Of a stretch of DNA of 64,000 nucleotides, positions 32,886-43,442 are shown piece by piece. The stretch spans positions 1 to 64,000 of the forward strand of contig NZ_JXXU01000002.1 in NCBI RefSeq assembly GCF_000967495.1, given 5' to 3'. The notes under the pieces are model-generated. The model did not search any database. It was not told the DNA's origin and was given only the letters and a program-made list of their open reading frames with translations. The translations under genes and the position numbers were made by a program. Source of the stretch: Vibrio neptunius (GTDB lineage Bacteria; Pseudomonadota; Gammaproteobacteria; Enterobacterales; Vibrionaceae). The stretch's first letter is position 1. Each line of letters opens with the position of its first letter.

Positions 32886-33872
32886 ATGATACAACAAGCC
32901 TTTAACTTTGATGCTCTGACACCCGACTTTATGTGGTACGCCTTGGAAAGCATTGGCGTTCGCGCCGAATCCGGCTTTCTACCACTCAACAGCTATGAAA
33001 ACCGTGTTTATCAGTTTACCGATGAAGAGCGTCAACGTTATGTGGTGAAGTTCTATCGCCCCGAGCGCTGGAGTTCAGAACAGATACAAGAAGAGCACGA
33101 CTTTACTCTGGAGCTGATTGAGTCTGACATCCCGGTTGCCCCTCCGATAAAAATCCAAGGGCAAACTCTGCATCAATATCAGGGCTATCTGTTTGCACTG
33201 TTTGCCAGTGTTGGCGGACGCCAGTTTGAAGTGGATAACCTCGAACAATTGGAAGGCGTAGGTCGTTTCCTTGGTCGAATCCATAAAGTCGGTGCTCGAA
33301 TGGCCTTTAAGCACAGACCTACCATCAGCCTCGAAGAATACCTGCATCAACCGCGTAAGATTCTGGAACAATCACAGTTTATTCCATTTCATCTAGAGAA
33401 TGCCTTCTTCAATGACTTAGACTTGTTGATTCAATCGCTGCAACAACAATGGGATGACTCAGCCAACATCATTCGTCTTCACGGTGATTGCCACCCAGGC
33501 AACATTCTCTGGCGTGATGGCCCTATGTTTGTCGATCTTGATGACTCTCGCAATGGGCCCGCGGTACAAGACCTGTGGATGATGCTCAATGGCGAGCGAG
33601 CTGATAAATTGATGCAGTTGGATATCCTGCTTGAGGCGTATCAGGAATTTAACGACTTTAATACTAACGAATTGAAACTAATTGAACCTTTACGCGGTCT
33701 ACGTATGGTGCACTATATGGCATGGTTGGCAAAAAGATGGCAGGATCCTGCTTTTCCTATCGCCTTCCCATGGTTTGACGATCCTAAATACTGGGAAAGC
33801 CAGGTATTAGCTTTCAAAGAACAAATTTCGGCATTGAGTGAGCCACCACTCTCACTGATGCCTCAGTGGTAA
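32886..33872 (+). CDS. srkA: Stress response kinase SrkA (YihE)
   Basis: Ser/Thr protein kinase of the aminoglycoside-phosphotransferase fold, which in E. coli lowers stress-induced death. The 328-residue protein matches E. coli SrkA in length, with LESIGVRAESGFLPLNSYEN (about 21-40), the catalytic HGDCHPGNILW (about 199-209) and the metal site MFVDLDDSRNGP (about 213-224). It precedes dsbA, the conserved pair. The ATG starts 11 bp after attR with no visible Shine-Dalgarno or room for a host promoter, so its present promoter must lie inside the prophage or its expression is altered. Confidence 0.93.
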   Translation: MIQQAFNFDALTPDFMWYALESIGVRAESGFLPLNSYENRVYQFTDEERQRYVVKFYRPERWSSEQIQEEHDFTLELIESDIPVAPPIKIQGQTLHQYQGYLFALFASVGGRQFEVDNLEQLEGVGRFLGRIHKVGARMAFKHRPTISLEEYLHQPRKILEQSQFIPFHLENAFFNDLDLLIQSLQQQWDDSANIIRLHGDCHPGNILWRDGPMFVDLDDSRNGPAVQDLWMMLNGERADKLMQLDILLEAYQEFNDFNTNELKLIEPLRGLRMVHYMAWLAKRWQDPAFPIAFPWFDDPKYWESQVLAFKEQISALSEPPLSLMPQW

Positions 33873-33902
33873 GAAGCCAAAATGACAAACATGGAGTCAA
33901 TA

Positions 33903-34523
33903 ATGAAAAAGCTGTTTGCACTTGTCGCAACTGTTATGTTGAGCCTTTCTGCTCACGCCGCTCAATTCAAAGAAGGTGAACATTATCAAGTTCTTGATAT
34001 TCCTTCAGCTTCTCTCAGCAAGGCTTCACAAAAGCCAACGGTAACCGAGTTTTTCTCTTTCTACTGCCCACACTGTAATACGTTTGAGCCCATCATCGAA
34101 CAGCTAAAAGCTCAACTTCCAGAAGGGGCTAAATTCCAGAAAAATCACGTTTCCTTCATGGGTGGTAGCATGGGTGAGTCGATGAGCAAAGCTTACGCGA
34201 CCATGGTAGCGCTAAAAGTGGAAGACAAAATGGTGCCAGTCATGTTTAACCGTATTCATAACATGCGTAAGCCACCAAAAAATGATGAAGAATTACGTCA
34301 AATCTTCCTAGACGAAGGCATTGATGCGAAAAAATTTGACTCGGCATTCAAAGGGTTTGCCGTTGACTCTATGGTGCGCCGCTTCGACAAGCAGTTTAAA
34401 GACAGCGGCCTATCTGGCGTACCAGCAGTTGTCGTAAACAATAAGTACCTTGTTCAGGCACAAAGTATCAAAACCATTGACGAATATTTCGATCTGGTTA
34501 ACTTCCTACTAACTCAAAAGTAA
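33903..34523 (+). CDS. dsbA: Periplasmic disulfide oxidoreductase DsbA (TcpG)
   Basis: Introduces disulfide bonds into exported proteins; in V. cholerae (TcpG) it is needed for pili and toxin folding. 206 residues with a signal peptide ending AHAA (about 1-20), thioredoxin fold with active site CPHC in FYCPHCNTF (about 49-57) and cis-proline segment SGVPAVVV (about 169-176). I chose ATG 33903 ([13 protein letters not shown]), which has GGAG six bases upstream; the ATG at 33882 spoils the signal peptide. It follows srkA by 30 bp. Confidence 0.95.
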   Translation: MKKLFALVATVMLSLSAHAAQFKEGEHYQVLDIPSASLSKASQKPTVTEFFSFYCPHCNTFEPIIEQLKAQLPEGAKFQKNHVSFMGGSMGESMSKAYATMVALKVEDKMVPVMFNRIHNMRKPPKNDEELRQIFLDEGIDAKKFDSAFKGFAVDSMVRRFDKQFKDSGLSGVPAVVVNNKYLVQAQSIKTIDEYFDLVNFLLTQK

Positions 34524-34538
34524 TGAAGTTGATTACGC

Positions 34539-34565
34539 AAAAAAGGGAGCATTAGCTCCCTTTTT
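34539..34565. terminator. Bidirectional terminator between dsbA and acyltransferase gene
   Basis: AAAAAGGGAGC-ATTA-GCTCCCTTTTT: a symmetric strong hairpin with A- and T-tracts serving both convergent genes. Confidence 0.92.
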
Positions 34566-34579
34566 GTTATTTGATGGGT

Positions 34580-35467
34580 TTACTTGTTATCTTGATGAAT
34601 CTCTTTTAGCAGTTCATCTTTGTCCTTCCATACGCCGCCCAACCATTGCTGAAACTGGCGTTTAAACGGCTTGTCATTGAAGTAATCTCCACGTACGCTT
34701 TCGTCCACAGGCATCACCTTGGTGCGCACAACAATCTTAGTCATGCGCCCCATCAAAATATCGCGAAACGGCTTATCGGTGTTTTCCGGGTAGGCTAAAG
34801 TGACATCAATGATGTTTTCGAACTGATCGCCCATTGCCGCCAAAGTATAAGCCATCCCCCCTGTTTTAGGCTGTAACAAATGCTGATAGCCCGCTTTGCT
34901 CTTTTTCTGCTTCTGCTGGGTAAAACGTGTGCCTTCCACATAATTCACCACAGTCGTCGGGGTGTGCCTGAACTTAGCGCAAGATCGACGGGTAGTTTCC
35001 AAGTCTTGACCACGCTTTTCTGGGTGGCGAAGCAAATACTCTCGCGAATAACGGCGCATAAACGGCATATCGAGCGCCCAACAAGCCATACCTATAAATG
35101 GAACGTAGAATAGTTGTTGCTTTAGAAAGAACTTTGGCATTGGAATGCGGTCTTTGAATACACAGCATAACACCACGATATCCGTCCAACTGAGGTGATT
35201 GCTGATCAGCAGATACCAACCATCCTTTGTCAGACTTTCACCACCTTCAATGTCCCACTCGACACGATTAAACAAAGAAAGAATAGCTGAATTAATGGTT
35301 GCCCACAGCCACATCATCCAGTTGGCCATTGCTGTACATTTTGCCTGCAATTTACTTGTTGGTAACACGACTTTAATCAAAGCAATGATACAAATGGCGA
35401 CCGAGCAAAAAGCTGAGTTAAGGATGACTAGAGTCACATTCAGTACAAGGAGTAGGTATGCAAACAT
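34580..35467 (-). CDS. yihG: Lysophospholipid acyltransferase family protein YihG
   Basis: A 295-residue membrane-associated acyltransferase of the PlsC (LPLAT) superfamily, YihG type. Two N-terminal hydrophobic helices (about 1-35), the catalytic NHLSWTD (HxxxxD, about 90-96), the FxxR-like MPFMRRYSRE (about 133-142) and acceptor block VNYVEGTRFT (about 174-183). Likely transfers acyl chains to lysophospholipid at the inner membrane. In E. coli yihG also lies near dsbA. Substrate not determinable from sequence. Confidence 0.88.
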   Translation of the reverse strand: MFAYLLLVLNVTLVILNSAFCSVAICIIALIKVVLPTSKLQAKCTAMANWMMWLWATINSAILSLFNRVEWDIEGGESLTKDGWYLLISNHLSWTDIVVLCCVFKDRIPMPKFFLKQQLFYVPFIGMACWALDMPFMRRYSREYLLRHPEKRGQDLETTRRSCAKFRHTPTTVVNYVEGTRFTQQKQKKSKAGYQHLLQPKTGGMAYTLAAMGDQFENIIDVTLAYPENTDKPFRDILMGRMTKIVVRTKVMPVDESVRGDYFNDKPFKRQFQQWLGGVWKDKDELLKEIHQDNK

Positions 35468-35643
35468 AACGCTTATTAATGAGATCCAAGATAGAATTTA
35501 CAACGTTTCATTTATGAATAATAAAACAGCGTGTAATTATACAATTCCTTAACCACATTGGAATCACTCTGACGATGGTCAGATTAGTTCGACGACCACT
35601 GCCACTTACAAAGTGCAACGGTTCATAACAAGGAGAACCCTCA

Positions 35644-36630
35644 ATGAAAGCCAAATTCTCTCTAGCTGTCCTGTCGCTGGTTGCTCTTCCAACCATGGCA
35701 CAGCTATCAGAACAAGCAGGATTTAGTGGTGAAGTGTCACTCAGTGCTGGATTTGCCTCTAGCACTTCCAACTTTAATACCGATGGCGATAAAACCATTA
35801 GTAATGTCAATCAAACCGCATCTTCAGATAGTGGTTCTCTAGTTCTGCCCCTTGGTAGCCTAGCCTATACCTTTGGTGCAAACCTAGATAAACAGTTTTA
35901 CGTAGGTATGGCTCGTGAAGACATTGCTGTAGGTACTCTAGCTTTAGAGCTGGGCTACAAGCAGCAGCTTTCATCGGGCATGGTGATTGATGCCTCGTTC
36001 CTTCCAACCATTATGTCAGGCGAAACGTGGTCTGATCCATTTTTGACGGGTCAAGAGCGCCAAACCACAGACGAAACAGGCAACGCATTCCGTCTTAAGT
36101 TCAGCAATATTATGGGGACCAACTTCAGCTTGGATACTGCGTACGCTACCAGTGACATAGACAATGAGAAGTCTGGAGCCAGTGACAGTTCTCTAACAAC
36201 CGCAGAGAGGAGAACCTTACAACGTGACGCTTCATCGATCTACTTAAAAGGGGATTATCGCCTGCCGCTGACTCGCACGTCGTTCCTACAACCCTCACTA
36301 ACCTACATCAAAACCGATGCCGATGGTGATGCCAACTCACTCGATTCAGTTGGTGGTGAGCTAAGTTACTTTAAGATCGTGAACCGTCACCAGTTCGCAC
36401 TGACTGCTGGGTACACCAACCGCTCTTACGATGCGTCTAACCCGATTTACGGCAAAACACGTGACGAAGATGAACTGAGCTTGTTCGCTGCATACGAATA
36501 CCAAGAGTTCATGGGCTGGCAAGACTGGTCATTGGTTTCGTTTGCTGGTTACTCAAAAACAGATGCCAACATCGACTTCTACGATGAAGACCAATACTTG
36601 TTCTCTGTTGGTATGAACTACCAATTCTAG
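35644..36630 (+). CDS. DUF2860 family outer-membrane beta-barrel protein
   Basis: A 328-residue protein with a signal peptide (about 1-19, ending PTMAQ) and alternating aromatic strands ending in the outer-membrane signal NYQF (C-terminal Phe). Features such as FSGEVSLSAGFASSTSNFNT (about 27-46), YKQQLSSGMVIDASFLP and the final strand VGMNYQF fit the DUF2860 vibrio barrel family. Likely a 10-12 strand porin-like protein of unknown cargo. AAGGAG lies eight bases before the ATG. Confidence 0.85.
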   Translation: MKAKFSLAVLSLVALPTMAQLSEQAGFSGEVSLSAGFASSTSNFNTDGDKTISNVNQTASSDSGSLVLPLGSLAYTFGANLDKQFYVGMAREDIAVGTLALELGYKQQLSSGMVIDASFLPTIMSGETWSDPFLTGQERQTTDETGNAFRLKFSNIMGTNFSLDTAYATSDIDNEKSGASDSSLTTAERRTLQRDASSIYLKGDYRLPLTRTSFLQPSLTYIKTDADGDANSLDSVGGELSYFKIVNRHQFALTAGYTNRSYDASNPIYGKTRDEDELSLFAAYEYQEFMGWQDWSLVSFAGYSKTDANIDFYDEDQYLFSVGMNYQF

Positions 36631-36640
36631 GTAAAGACTG

Positions 36641-36667
36641 AGCCCGCCTCATTACGCGGGCTTTCTT
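36641..36667. terminator. Terminator between the DUF2860 gene and comM
   Basis: AGCCCGC...GCGGGCT followed by TTCTTT, 10 bp after the barrel-protein stop and reaching the comM stop. It serves the rightward gene and perhaps comM as well. Confidence 0.8.
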
Positions 36668-38190
36668 TACACTGACTGAGCCGTCAATTGCTTGAGTAAA
36701 CGATCCATTGCTCGATACCCCAAAGCTTCAGCAAGATGATGACGATCTATTTGTGGCTTACCGTCTAAATCCGCAATGGTGCGCGCAACCTTAATAATTC
36801 GGTGGTAAGCTCGAATGGATAACCCGAGCTGGTGCAAAGCACTTTCCAAAAACTGCGCATCTTCTTTTTTCAGTGGGCAGTACTCCTCGATTTCTCGACT
36901 ACCCAACAGCGCATTGACCTTATTGGAACGCGCCAACATACACACTCTAGCACTAACAACCCTTTGCTTAACGACCTCTGTGGGCTCACCACGATCACCA
37001 CCTTCCGCTAGGGTACCTTTGGGCAATGCTGGGATCTCTAGCGACATATCAAAACGATCGAGCAAAGGGCCAGATAATCGACCCAAATAACGTAAAATCG
37101 TTTGCGGATTTACTCTCGATTGATTGCCTTCGTAGTAACCCGTAGGACTAGGGTTAAGAGCGCCCACCAGTTGAAAACGTGCTGGAAAACGAGTTTTACC
37201 CTGAGCCCGAGAGATAATGATTTCGCCAGACTCCAGTGGTTCGCGCAGCGAGTCAAGCACCTTACGTTCAAACTCTGGCATTTCATCAAGAAACAACAAT
37301 CCATTGTGCGCCAACGAAATTTCTCCTGGCCTTGGAATCGTACCGCCACCCACTAAAGCGGCCATCGAGCTCGAATGGTGTGGCGCACGAAAAGGGCGTT
37401 GTTTCCAATTCAGAGCATTGATTTCCTGCTGAGTCAGTGACGCAACAGACGCGGTTTCCATAGCTTCCTCGTCACTCATTTCCGGCAACAAATCGCACAA
37501 GCGCGAGGCAAGCATAGTTTTCCCTGTTCCGGGTGGACCTAAAAATAGCAAATTGTGGTTTCCTGCTGCAGCAATCTCCAAAGCTCGCTTGCCTTGCTGC
37601 TGGCCAATGATATCTTGTAAATCACGTCCATTATTCATCGTTAGATTTACCATTGGCGTTTGATGTAGGCTCAGTTTTTTTTGACCGTAAAGATCGGCAC
37701 ACACTTCCAGTAAGCTTTGAGCAGATTTATGCTGTTCTTCACCAACTAAGGCGGCTTGATCCCCGTTGCTATTCGGCACGATCAAGCTTCGCTGTGCTTT
37801 ATTGGCTGCAAGCGCTGCAGGCAATACCCCTTTCACTCCTCGCAGCTCACCCGACAAAGCCAGTTCACCAACAAATTCTTTTGCCGCCAAGCCGTTGACT
37901 GGAATTTGCTCTGAAGCGGCGAGAATACCAAGTGCAATGGGTAGGTCAAAACGTCCTCCTTCCTTGGGCAAGTCTGCAGGCGCAAGATTGACCGTGATTC
38001 GCTTAGCTGGAAACTCAAAGCGAGAATTGATGATTGCACTGCGTACTCTATCGCGTGATTCTTTGACAGTAGTTTCTGGTAACCCCACCAGAGTAAACCC
38101 AGGCATTCCATTGCTGATATGCACTTCTACCGTCACAGGTGGAGCTTCGACCCCCACAGATGCGCGACTGTAAATAATGGCTAGACCCAT
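36667..38190 (-). CDS. comM: Competence helicase ComM (YifB family)
   Basis: Hexameric branch-migration helicase that extends heteroduplex during natural transformation. The 507-residue protein has the Lon-like N-terminal domain (about 1-165), the AAA+ Mg-chelatase-like core with Walker A GPPGTGKTML (about 219-228), LLFLDEMPEF (about 300-309) and RFPARFQLVGALNPSPTGYY (about 338-357), and the C-terminal helical domain. Complete, unlike in vibrio-relative genomes where transposons often interrupt comM. With dprA, a sign of natural competence. Confidence 0.94.
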   Translation of the reverse strand: MGLAIIYSRASVGVEAPPVTVEVHISNGMPGFTLVGLPETTVKESRDRVRSAIINSRFEFPAKRITVNLAPADLPKEGGRFDLPIALGILAASEQIPVNGLAAKEFVGELALSGELRGVKGVLPAALAANKAQRSLIVPNSNGDQAALVGEEQHKSAQSLLEVCADLYGQKKLSLHQTPMVNLTMNNGRDLQDIIGQQQGKRALEIAAAGNHNLLFLGPPGTGKTMLASRLCDLLPEMSDEEAMETASVASLTQQEINALNWKQRPFRAPHHSSSMAALVGGGTIPRPGEISLAHNGLLFLDEMPEFERKVLDSLREPLESGEIIISRAQGKTRFPARFQLVGALNPSPTGYYEGNQSRVNPQTILRYLGRLSGPLLDRFDMSLEIPALPKGTLAEGGDRGEPTEVVKQRVVSARVCMLARSNKVNALLGSREIEEYCPLKKEDAQFLESALHQLGLSIRAYHRIIKVARTIADLDGKPQIDRHHLAEALGYRAMDRLLKQLTAQSV

Positions 38191-38396
38191 AACTTTCCCT
38201 ACACTCTCTGCTATTCATTTATCTGTTTGATAATTTGCACACTTTTCTAACAATCTTGTTATATAGCGTGATGAGATGATGAGAGAATGTGAAAAAAGAA
38301 TGACTTTTTGCTTGTCATGTAACGGAATTCTATGTTACCACTAATGACGTAGACAAATTCTTACCTTATTACGTAAGCACAACATTAGAAAAGAAT

Positions 38397-38486
38397 ATGA
38401 ATTTCAACGCCCGCATTAACGCACTGATTGTCCTGATTATCGTGGTCATTATTGATTCCGCGCGGGGGCTGGTGGGCGAAAAATAA
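38397..38486 (+). CDS. ilvL: ilvG leader peptide (attenuation)
   Basis: A 29-residue ORF, MNFNARINALIVLIIVVIID continuing SARGLVGEK. Between residues 7 and 19 nearly all codons are Ile, Leu or Val, as in E. coli ilvL. Ribosome stalling when any of these charged tRNAs is scarce would prevent the terminator at 38503. No strong Shine-Dalgarno is obvious (AAAGAAT precedes the ATG). Confidence 0.88.
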   Translation: MNFNARINALIVLIIVVIIDSARGLVGEK

Positions 38487-38502
38487 AACACCAAATTCAA
38501 AA

Positions 38503-38536
38503 AAACCCCCGCACTGAAAAGTCCGGGGGTTTTTTT
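38503..38536 (+). terminator. ilv attenuator terminator
   Basis: ACCCCCG...CCGGGGGT with flanking A5 and T7 tracts, 17 bp after the leader-peptide stop. Leader segment CGGGGGCTGG (38463-38472) can pair with the left arm of the terminator to act as antiterminator, the standard layout of ilvGMEDA attenuation. Confidence 0.88.
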
Positions 38537-38694
38537 CAACTTTAGCGCTGAAAATCAGCGACAAAATAAACACTGACTCAGTCAGATAGACAGAAAAATA
38601 AAGAGCTCAGCCGCGAGCTGGCAGGAAGAATGGGAGCGCACATGACGTGCACAACAACACAACATTGCTACTTAGGTAGCCAAGGGGGCTTACG

Positions 38695-40341
38695 ATGACA
38701 GGAGCTGAATTAGTCGTAGCCGCACTAAAACAACAGGGCATAAAAACCGTATTTGGCTACCCAGGCGGTGCTATCATGCCAATTTATGATGCACTGTATG
38801 ATGGTGGCGTCGAGCACATCCTTTGCCGTCACGAACAAGGTGCAGCCATGGCCGCTATCGGTATGGCGCGTGCAACTCAGGACGTTGCAGTCTGTATGGC
38901 AACATCCGGCCCCGGCGCAACCAACCTTGTAACCGGTTTGGCCGATGCGTTTATGGACTCGATCCCAATGGTGGCGATAACAGGTCAGGTAGCCAGTTCT
39001 CACATCGGAACAGACGCTTTCCAGGAAATGGATGTGATAGGAATGTCGCTATCCTGCACCAAGCACAGCTACCTAGTGACTGAGATTGAAGATCTGGCAC
39101 CCACTTTAGCCGAAGCGTTTGAAGTGGCCAAAACAGGCCGACCAGGGCCAGTGATTGTTGATATCGCTAAAGATGTTCAGTTGGCTCAAGCTCCAGTTAA
39201 CATTTTACCTCCATTCACTCCACCAACGAATCCCGTCCCTGAAGCAGCAGCCGTTTCTGCCGCTCAGGCGCTTCTTTCACAAAGTACCCGTCCTGTCTTT
39301 TATGTTGGTGGTGGTGTTCAACTGGGTAAAGCCACAGACTCCGTTCGCGAATTCTTACGTTTAAACCCAATGCCTTCGGTCAGCACCCTAAAAGGTTTAG
39401 GTACTATCGAACGTCACGATCCACATTACCTTGGCATGCTAGGTATGCATGGTACTAAAGCCGCTAACTTAGTCGTGCAAGAATGTGATCTGCTCATTGC
39501 TGTTGGTGCGCGATTCGATGACCGAGTGACAGGTAAGCTAGAAACGTTCGCCCCTCACGCTCGCGTTATCCATATCGACATTGATGCTGCTGAGATCAAC
39601 AAGCTGCGTCACGCCCATGCGCCACTGCGTGGTGATATCAATTCCCTTCTTCCTCAACTCGAACTGACTCAAGACATCACGCCATGGGTCAAGCACAGTG
39701 AAAGCCTGCGTAGTGGCTTTAAGTGGCGTTACGACCATCCGGGCGATCTCATTTTTGCTCCGGGCTTGCTCAAGCAGTTGTCCGACATGATGCCTGATAG
39801 TTCGATGGTCTCAACCGATGTGGGACAGCATCAGATGTGGGCAGCGCAACATATTCAGCCCCGAGACCCACAGAACTTCATCACATCTGCAGGCTTAGGC
39901 ACCATGGGCTTTGGCCTTCCTGCCGCTATGGGTGCCGCGGTCGCACGTCCGGATGATCAGTCTATCCTTATTACAGGTGACGGCTCTTTCATGATGAACA
40001 TTCAGGAACTGGGCACGCTAAAACGTCGCCAGATTCCGGTCAAAATCGTTTTATTGAACAACCAACGTTTAGGCATGGTACGTCAATGGCAATCGCTGTT
40101 TTTTGATGGTCGCCACAGTGAAACGATTCTGGATGACAATCCGGACTTCATCACTTTAGCAAGAGCGTTTGATATTCCTGGTAAAACGATCACAACAAAA
40201 GAAGAAGTTGAGCCAGCGATTCAGGAAATGCTGGAGAGTGAAACCTCGTACTTGCTGCACGTTTTGATCGACGAAGAAGAAAACGTGTGGCCACTGGTAC
40301 CGCCAGGTGCTTCTAACAATGACATGCTGGAGAACACTTAA
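38695..40341 (+). CDS. ilvG: Acetolactate synthase II large subunit
   Basis: ThDP-dependent catalytic subunit of acetohydroxyacid synthase isozyme II, making acetolactate and acetohydroxybutyrate. The 548-residue protein has the catalytic-glutamate region [18 protein letters not shown] (about 42-59), the FAD/central domain, and the ThDP motif GDGSFMMN (about 430-437) with [12 protein letters not shown] (about 456-467). The frame is intact, unlike in E. coli K-12. First gene of ilvGMEDA. Confidence 0.96.
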   Translation: MTGAELVVAALKQQGIKTVFGYPGGAIMPIYDALYDGGVEHILCRHEQGAAMAAIGMARATQDVAVCMATSGPGATNLVTGLADAFMDSIPMVAITGQVASSHIGTDAFQEMDVIGMSLSCTKHSYLVTEIEDLAPTLAEAFEVAKTGRPGPVIVDIAKDVQLAQAPVNILPPFTPPTNPVPEAAAVSAAQALLSQSTRPVFYVGGGVQLGKATDSVREFLRLNPMPSVSTLKGLGTIERHDPHYLGMLGMHGTKAANLVVQECDLLIAVGARFDDRVTGKLETFAPHARVIHIDIDAAEINKLRHAHAPLRGDINSLLPQLELTQDITPWVKHSESLRSGFKWRYDHPGDLIFAPGLLKQLSDMMPDSSMVSTDVGQHQMWAAQHIQPRDPQNFITSAGLGTMGFGLPAAMGAAVARPDDQSILITGDGSFMMNIQELGTLKRRQIPVKIVLLNNQRLGMVRQWQSLFFDGRHSETILDDNPDFITLARAFDIPGKTITTKEEVEPAIQEMLESETSYLLHVLIDEEENVWPLVPPGASNNDMLENT

Positions 40342-40342
40342 G

Positions 40343-40627
40343 ATGGAAAGATATCTAATCGACATAAAAGCAGACGATAAACCTGTACTGCTGGAGCGTG
40401 TTCTTCGTGTTGTTCGCCATCGTGGTTTCATTGTTAGACAAGTTGCAGGTACACAGAATCATGAGAGCAAGATTGCCAGTGTGGAGATCATCGTCGACAG
40501 CGATCGTCCGATCTCCTTTCTGACCAATCAGATTGAAAAGCTCTGGGATGTGCGCACAGTTGAGGTAACACAAATCGCTAGTGACGAGCTACCAAATAAC
40601 AACCTACAACAACAAATTTGTGCATAA
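40343..40627 (+). CDS. ilvM: Acetolactate synthase II small (regulatory) subunit
   Basis: A 94-residue ACT-domain protein, MERYLIDIKADDKPVLLERV, that partners IlvG; LRVVRHRGFIVRQV follows at about 21-34. ATG 40343 is one base after the ilvG stop, giving close coupling; a longer frame from 40307 would overlap ilvG. Isozyme II with IlvM is valine-insensitive in E. coli. Confidence 0.93.
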   Translation: MERYLIDIKADDKPVLLERVLRVVRHRGFIVRQVAGTQNHESKIASVEIIVDSDRPISFLTNQIEKLWDVRTVEVTQIASDELPNNNLQQQICA

Positions 40628-40639
40628 AGGAAGGCAATA

Positions 40640-41584
40640 ATGGCTACTACAACAGCGGATTACATTTGGTTTAATGGCAAGCTGGTACCGTGGAAAGAGG
40701 CAAATGTTCACGTACTGACTCATGCTATGCACTACGGTACGTCAGTATTTGAAGGTGTGCGCTGCTACAACACTCCTAAAGGGCCAATTATCTTCCGCCA
40801 TCGTGAGCATGCGAAGCGACTGAAAGATTCAGCCAAAATCTACCGTTTCCCTATCCCTTACTCCGTGGATGAAATCATGGAAGCGACGCGCGAAACACTA
40901 CGCGAGAACAAACTCGATAGTGCTTATATCCGCCCACTAGGTTTTGTCGGCAATGTTGGCCTCGGGGTGTGTCCCCCGCAGGGCACCGAAATGGACCTTA
41001 TCATCGCTGCTTTCCCATGGGGATCTTACCTAGGTGAAGAAGCCTTAGAAAAAGGGGTCGATGCGATGATTTCCAGCTGGAACCGCGCGGCGCCAAACAC
41101 CATTCCAACCGCAGCCAAAGCGGGCGGTAACTACCTTTCTTCATTGCTGGTTGGTGGTGAAGCACGTCGCCATGGCTACGATGAAGGTATTGCATTAAGT
41201 GTTGATGGTTATTTGTCTGAAGGCGCAGGTGAGAACATCTTTGTGATTAAAGATGGATTGATCACCACGCCACCAGCAACCAGCGCCATCCTTCCGGGCA
41301 TCACTCGTGATTCGATCATGACTATTGCTCGTGACAAAGGTTACGAAGTACGCGAAGCAAATATTGCTCGTGAAGCACTCTATCTCGCAGATGAAGTGTT
41401 TATGACAGGTACTGCAGCAGAGGTCGTTCCTGTTGCAACCATAGATAAAATTGACGTAGGCAGCGGTAAACGCGGCCCTATTACCAAAGAGCTGCAAGAA
41501 GCTTACTTTGGACTATTCAACGGCACCACTAAAGATAAGTGGGGCTGGTTAGATTACGTTTACCCAGCAGACGCGGCAAAATAA
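40640..41584 (+). CDS. ilvE: Branched-chain amino-acid aminotransferase
   Basis: Class IV PLP transaminase for the last step of Ile, Val and Leu synthesis. 314 residues: [13 protein letters not shown] (about 32-44), RPLGFVGN (about 98-105), PLP lysine in [11 protein letters not shown] (about 158-168) and [13 protein letters not shown] (about 194-206). AAGGAAG lies before the ATG. In the ilvGMEDA operon. Confidence 0.96.
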   Translation: MATTTADYIWFNGKLVPWKEANVHVLTHAMHYGTSVFEGVRCYNTPKGPIIFRHREHAKRLKDSAKIYRFPIPYSVDEIMEATRETLRENKLDSAYIRPLGFVGNVGLGVCPPQGTEMDLIIAAFPWGSYLGEEALEKGVDAMISSWNRAAPNTIPTAAKAGGNYLSSLLVGGEARRHGYDEGIALSVDGYLSEGAGENIFVIKDGLITTPPATSAILPGITRDSIMTIARDKGYEVREANIAREALYLADEVFMTGTAAEVVPVATIDKIDVGSGKRGPITKELQEAYFGLFNGTTKDKWGWLDYVYPADAAK

Positions 41585-41597
41585 AGGAAGTAGTAAG

Positions 41598-43439
41598 ATG
41601 CCTAAATACAGATCAGCAACCACCACTCACGGTCGTAACATGGCGGGTGCTCGTGCACTGTGGCGTGCAACTGGCGTAAAAGACGAAGATTTTGGTAAGC
41701 CAATCATCGCAGTCGTGAACTCATTCACTCAGTTTGTACCAGGCCACGTTCACCTCAAAGATATGGGCCAACTGGTCGCCGGTGAAATAGAAAAAGCTGG
41801 CGGTATCGCCAAAGAATTCAACACTATCGCGGTTGACGACGGTATCGCAATGGGCCACGGCGGCATGCTTTACTCACTGCCATCACGTGAGCTTATCGCT
41901 GACTCGGTAGAGTACATGGTGAATGCTCACTGTGCCGATGCCATGGTATGTATCTCCAACTGTGACAAAATCACTCCGGGAATGCTAATGGCGTCAATGC
42001 GCCTTAACATTCCTGTGATCTTCGTGTCTGGCGGCCCAATGGAAGCAGGTAAAACCAAGCTTTCTGACCAAATCATCAAGCTTGACCTTGTTGATGCAAT
42101 GATCCAAGGTGCAGACCCGAAAGTCTCAGACGAGCAAAGTGAACAGATCGAACGCAGCGCGTGTCCGACATGTGGTTCATGTTCAGGTATGTTCACAGCC
42201 AACTCTATGAACTGCCTGACTGAAGCGCTTGGTCTTTCTCAGCCAGGTAACGGTTCAATGCTAGCGACACACGCAGACCGCGAAGAGCTATTTATCAATG
42301 CAGGTAAACGTATTGTTGAACTGACACGTCGTTACTACGAGCAAGATGACGAATCGGCGCTGCCACGCAATATCGCTACTTTTGATGCATTCGAAAACGC
42401 AATGGCGCTGGATATCGCGATGGGCGGCTCAACCAATACCATTCTTCACCTGCTCGCTGCTGCGCAAGAAGGTGAGATTGACTTCGATATGGAAGATATC
42501 GACCGCTTATCTCGCAAAGTGCCTCACCTATGTAAAGTGGCGCCATCTACTCAGAAATATCACATGGAAGACGTACACCGCGCGGGTGGTGTTATGGCTA
42601 TACTCGGTGAGCTAGACCGCGCAGGTTTGCTTCACAATGATGCGTGCACCGTACTCGGCCTTTCAATGAAAGAGCAGCTAGCACAATACGACATCATCCA
42701 AACGGAAGATGCCGATGTATTGAAGTTCTTCCGCGCAGGCCCTGCAGGCATTCGTACTACCAAAGCTTTCTCACAAGATTGTCGTTGGGATCGCCTTGAT
42801 GATGACCGCTCTGATGGTTGTATCCGTTCAATCGATCACGCGTTCTCTCAAGAAGGTGGCCTAGCTGTTCTGTCAGGCAACATCGCTCTTGATGGTTGTA
42901 TTGTGAAAACAGCTGGCGTTGATGAAAGCATTCATAAATTCACTGGTCCTGCTGTAGTGTTTGAAAGCCAGGAAGATGCCGTTGAAGGCATCTTAGGCGG
43001 CAAAGTAAAAGCAGGCGATGTGGTTGTAATCCGCTATGAAGGCCCGAAAGGGGGCCCAGGCATGCAGGAAATGCTTTACCCAACCACTTACCTGAAATCA
43101 ATGGGGCTTGGTAAAGAGTGTGCATTGCTGACAGATGGCCGCTTCTCTGGCGGTACCTCTGGTCTTTCCATTGGTCACGCTTCACCTGAAGCGGCGAATG
43201 GTGGCGCAATTGGTCTGGTGAAACAGGGCGATATGATCGCGATTGATATTCCAAACCGTTCTATTTCTCTAGAAGTCTCAGAGCAGGAACTTGCTGAGCG
43301 CCGTGCAAAACAAGACGAACTAGGCTGGAAACCGGTCGATCGTCAACGCGAAGTTTCTTTTGCACTCAAAGCGTATGCAAGTATGGCAACCAGTGCTGAC
43401 AAAGGGGCGGTACGAGACAAATCTAAGCTAGAGGACTAG
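41598..43439 (+). CDS. ilvD: Dihydroxy-acid dehydratase
   Basis: Fe-S enzyme that dehydrates dihydroxy acids to 2-keto acids in Ile/Val synthesis. 613 residues with cluster-binding cysteines in [11 protein letters not shown] (about 122-132) and [18 protein letters not shown] (about 192-209), and the C-terminal [20 protein letters not shown] (about 514-533). Length matches E. coli IlvD (616). Confidence 0.97.
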   Translation: MPKYRSATTTHGRNMAGARALWRATGVKDEDFGKPIIAVVNSFTQFVPGHVHLKDMGQLVAGEIEKAGGIAKEFNTIAVDDGIAMGHGGMLYSLPSRELIADSVEYMVNAHCADAMVCISNCDKITPGMLMASMRLNIPVIFVSGGPMEAGKTKLSDQIIKLDLVDAMIQGADPKVSDEQSEQIERSACPTCGSCSGMFTANSMNCLTEALGLSQPGNGSMLATHADREELFINAGKRIVELTRRYYEQDDESALPRNIATFDAFENAMALDIAMGGSTNTILHLLAAAQEGEIDFDMEDIDRLSRKVPHLCKVAPSTQKYHMEDVHRAGGVMAILGELDRAGLLHNDACTVLGLSMKEQLAQYDIIQTEDADVLKFFRAGPAGIRTTKAFSQDCRWDRLDDDRSDGCIRSIDHAFSQEGGLAVLSGNIALDGCIVKTAGVDESIHKFTGPAVVFESQEDAVEGILGGKVKAGDVVVIRYEGPKGGPGMQEMLYPTTYLKSMGLGKECALLTDGRFSGGTSGLSIGHASPEAANGGAIGLVKQGDMIAIDIPNRSISLEVSEQELAERRAKQDELGWKPVDRQREVSFALKAYASMATSADKGAVRDKSKLED

Positions 43440-43442
43440 CTT

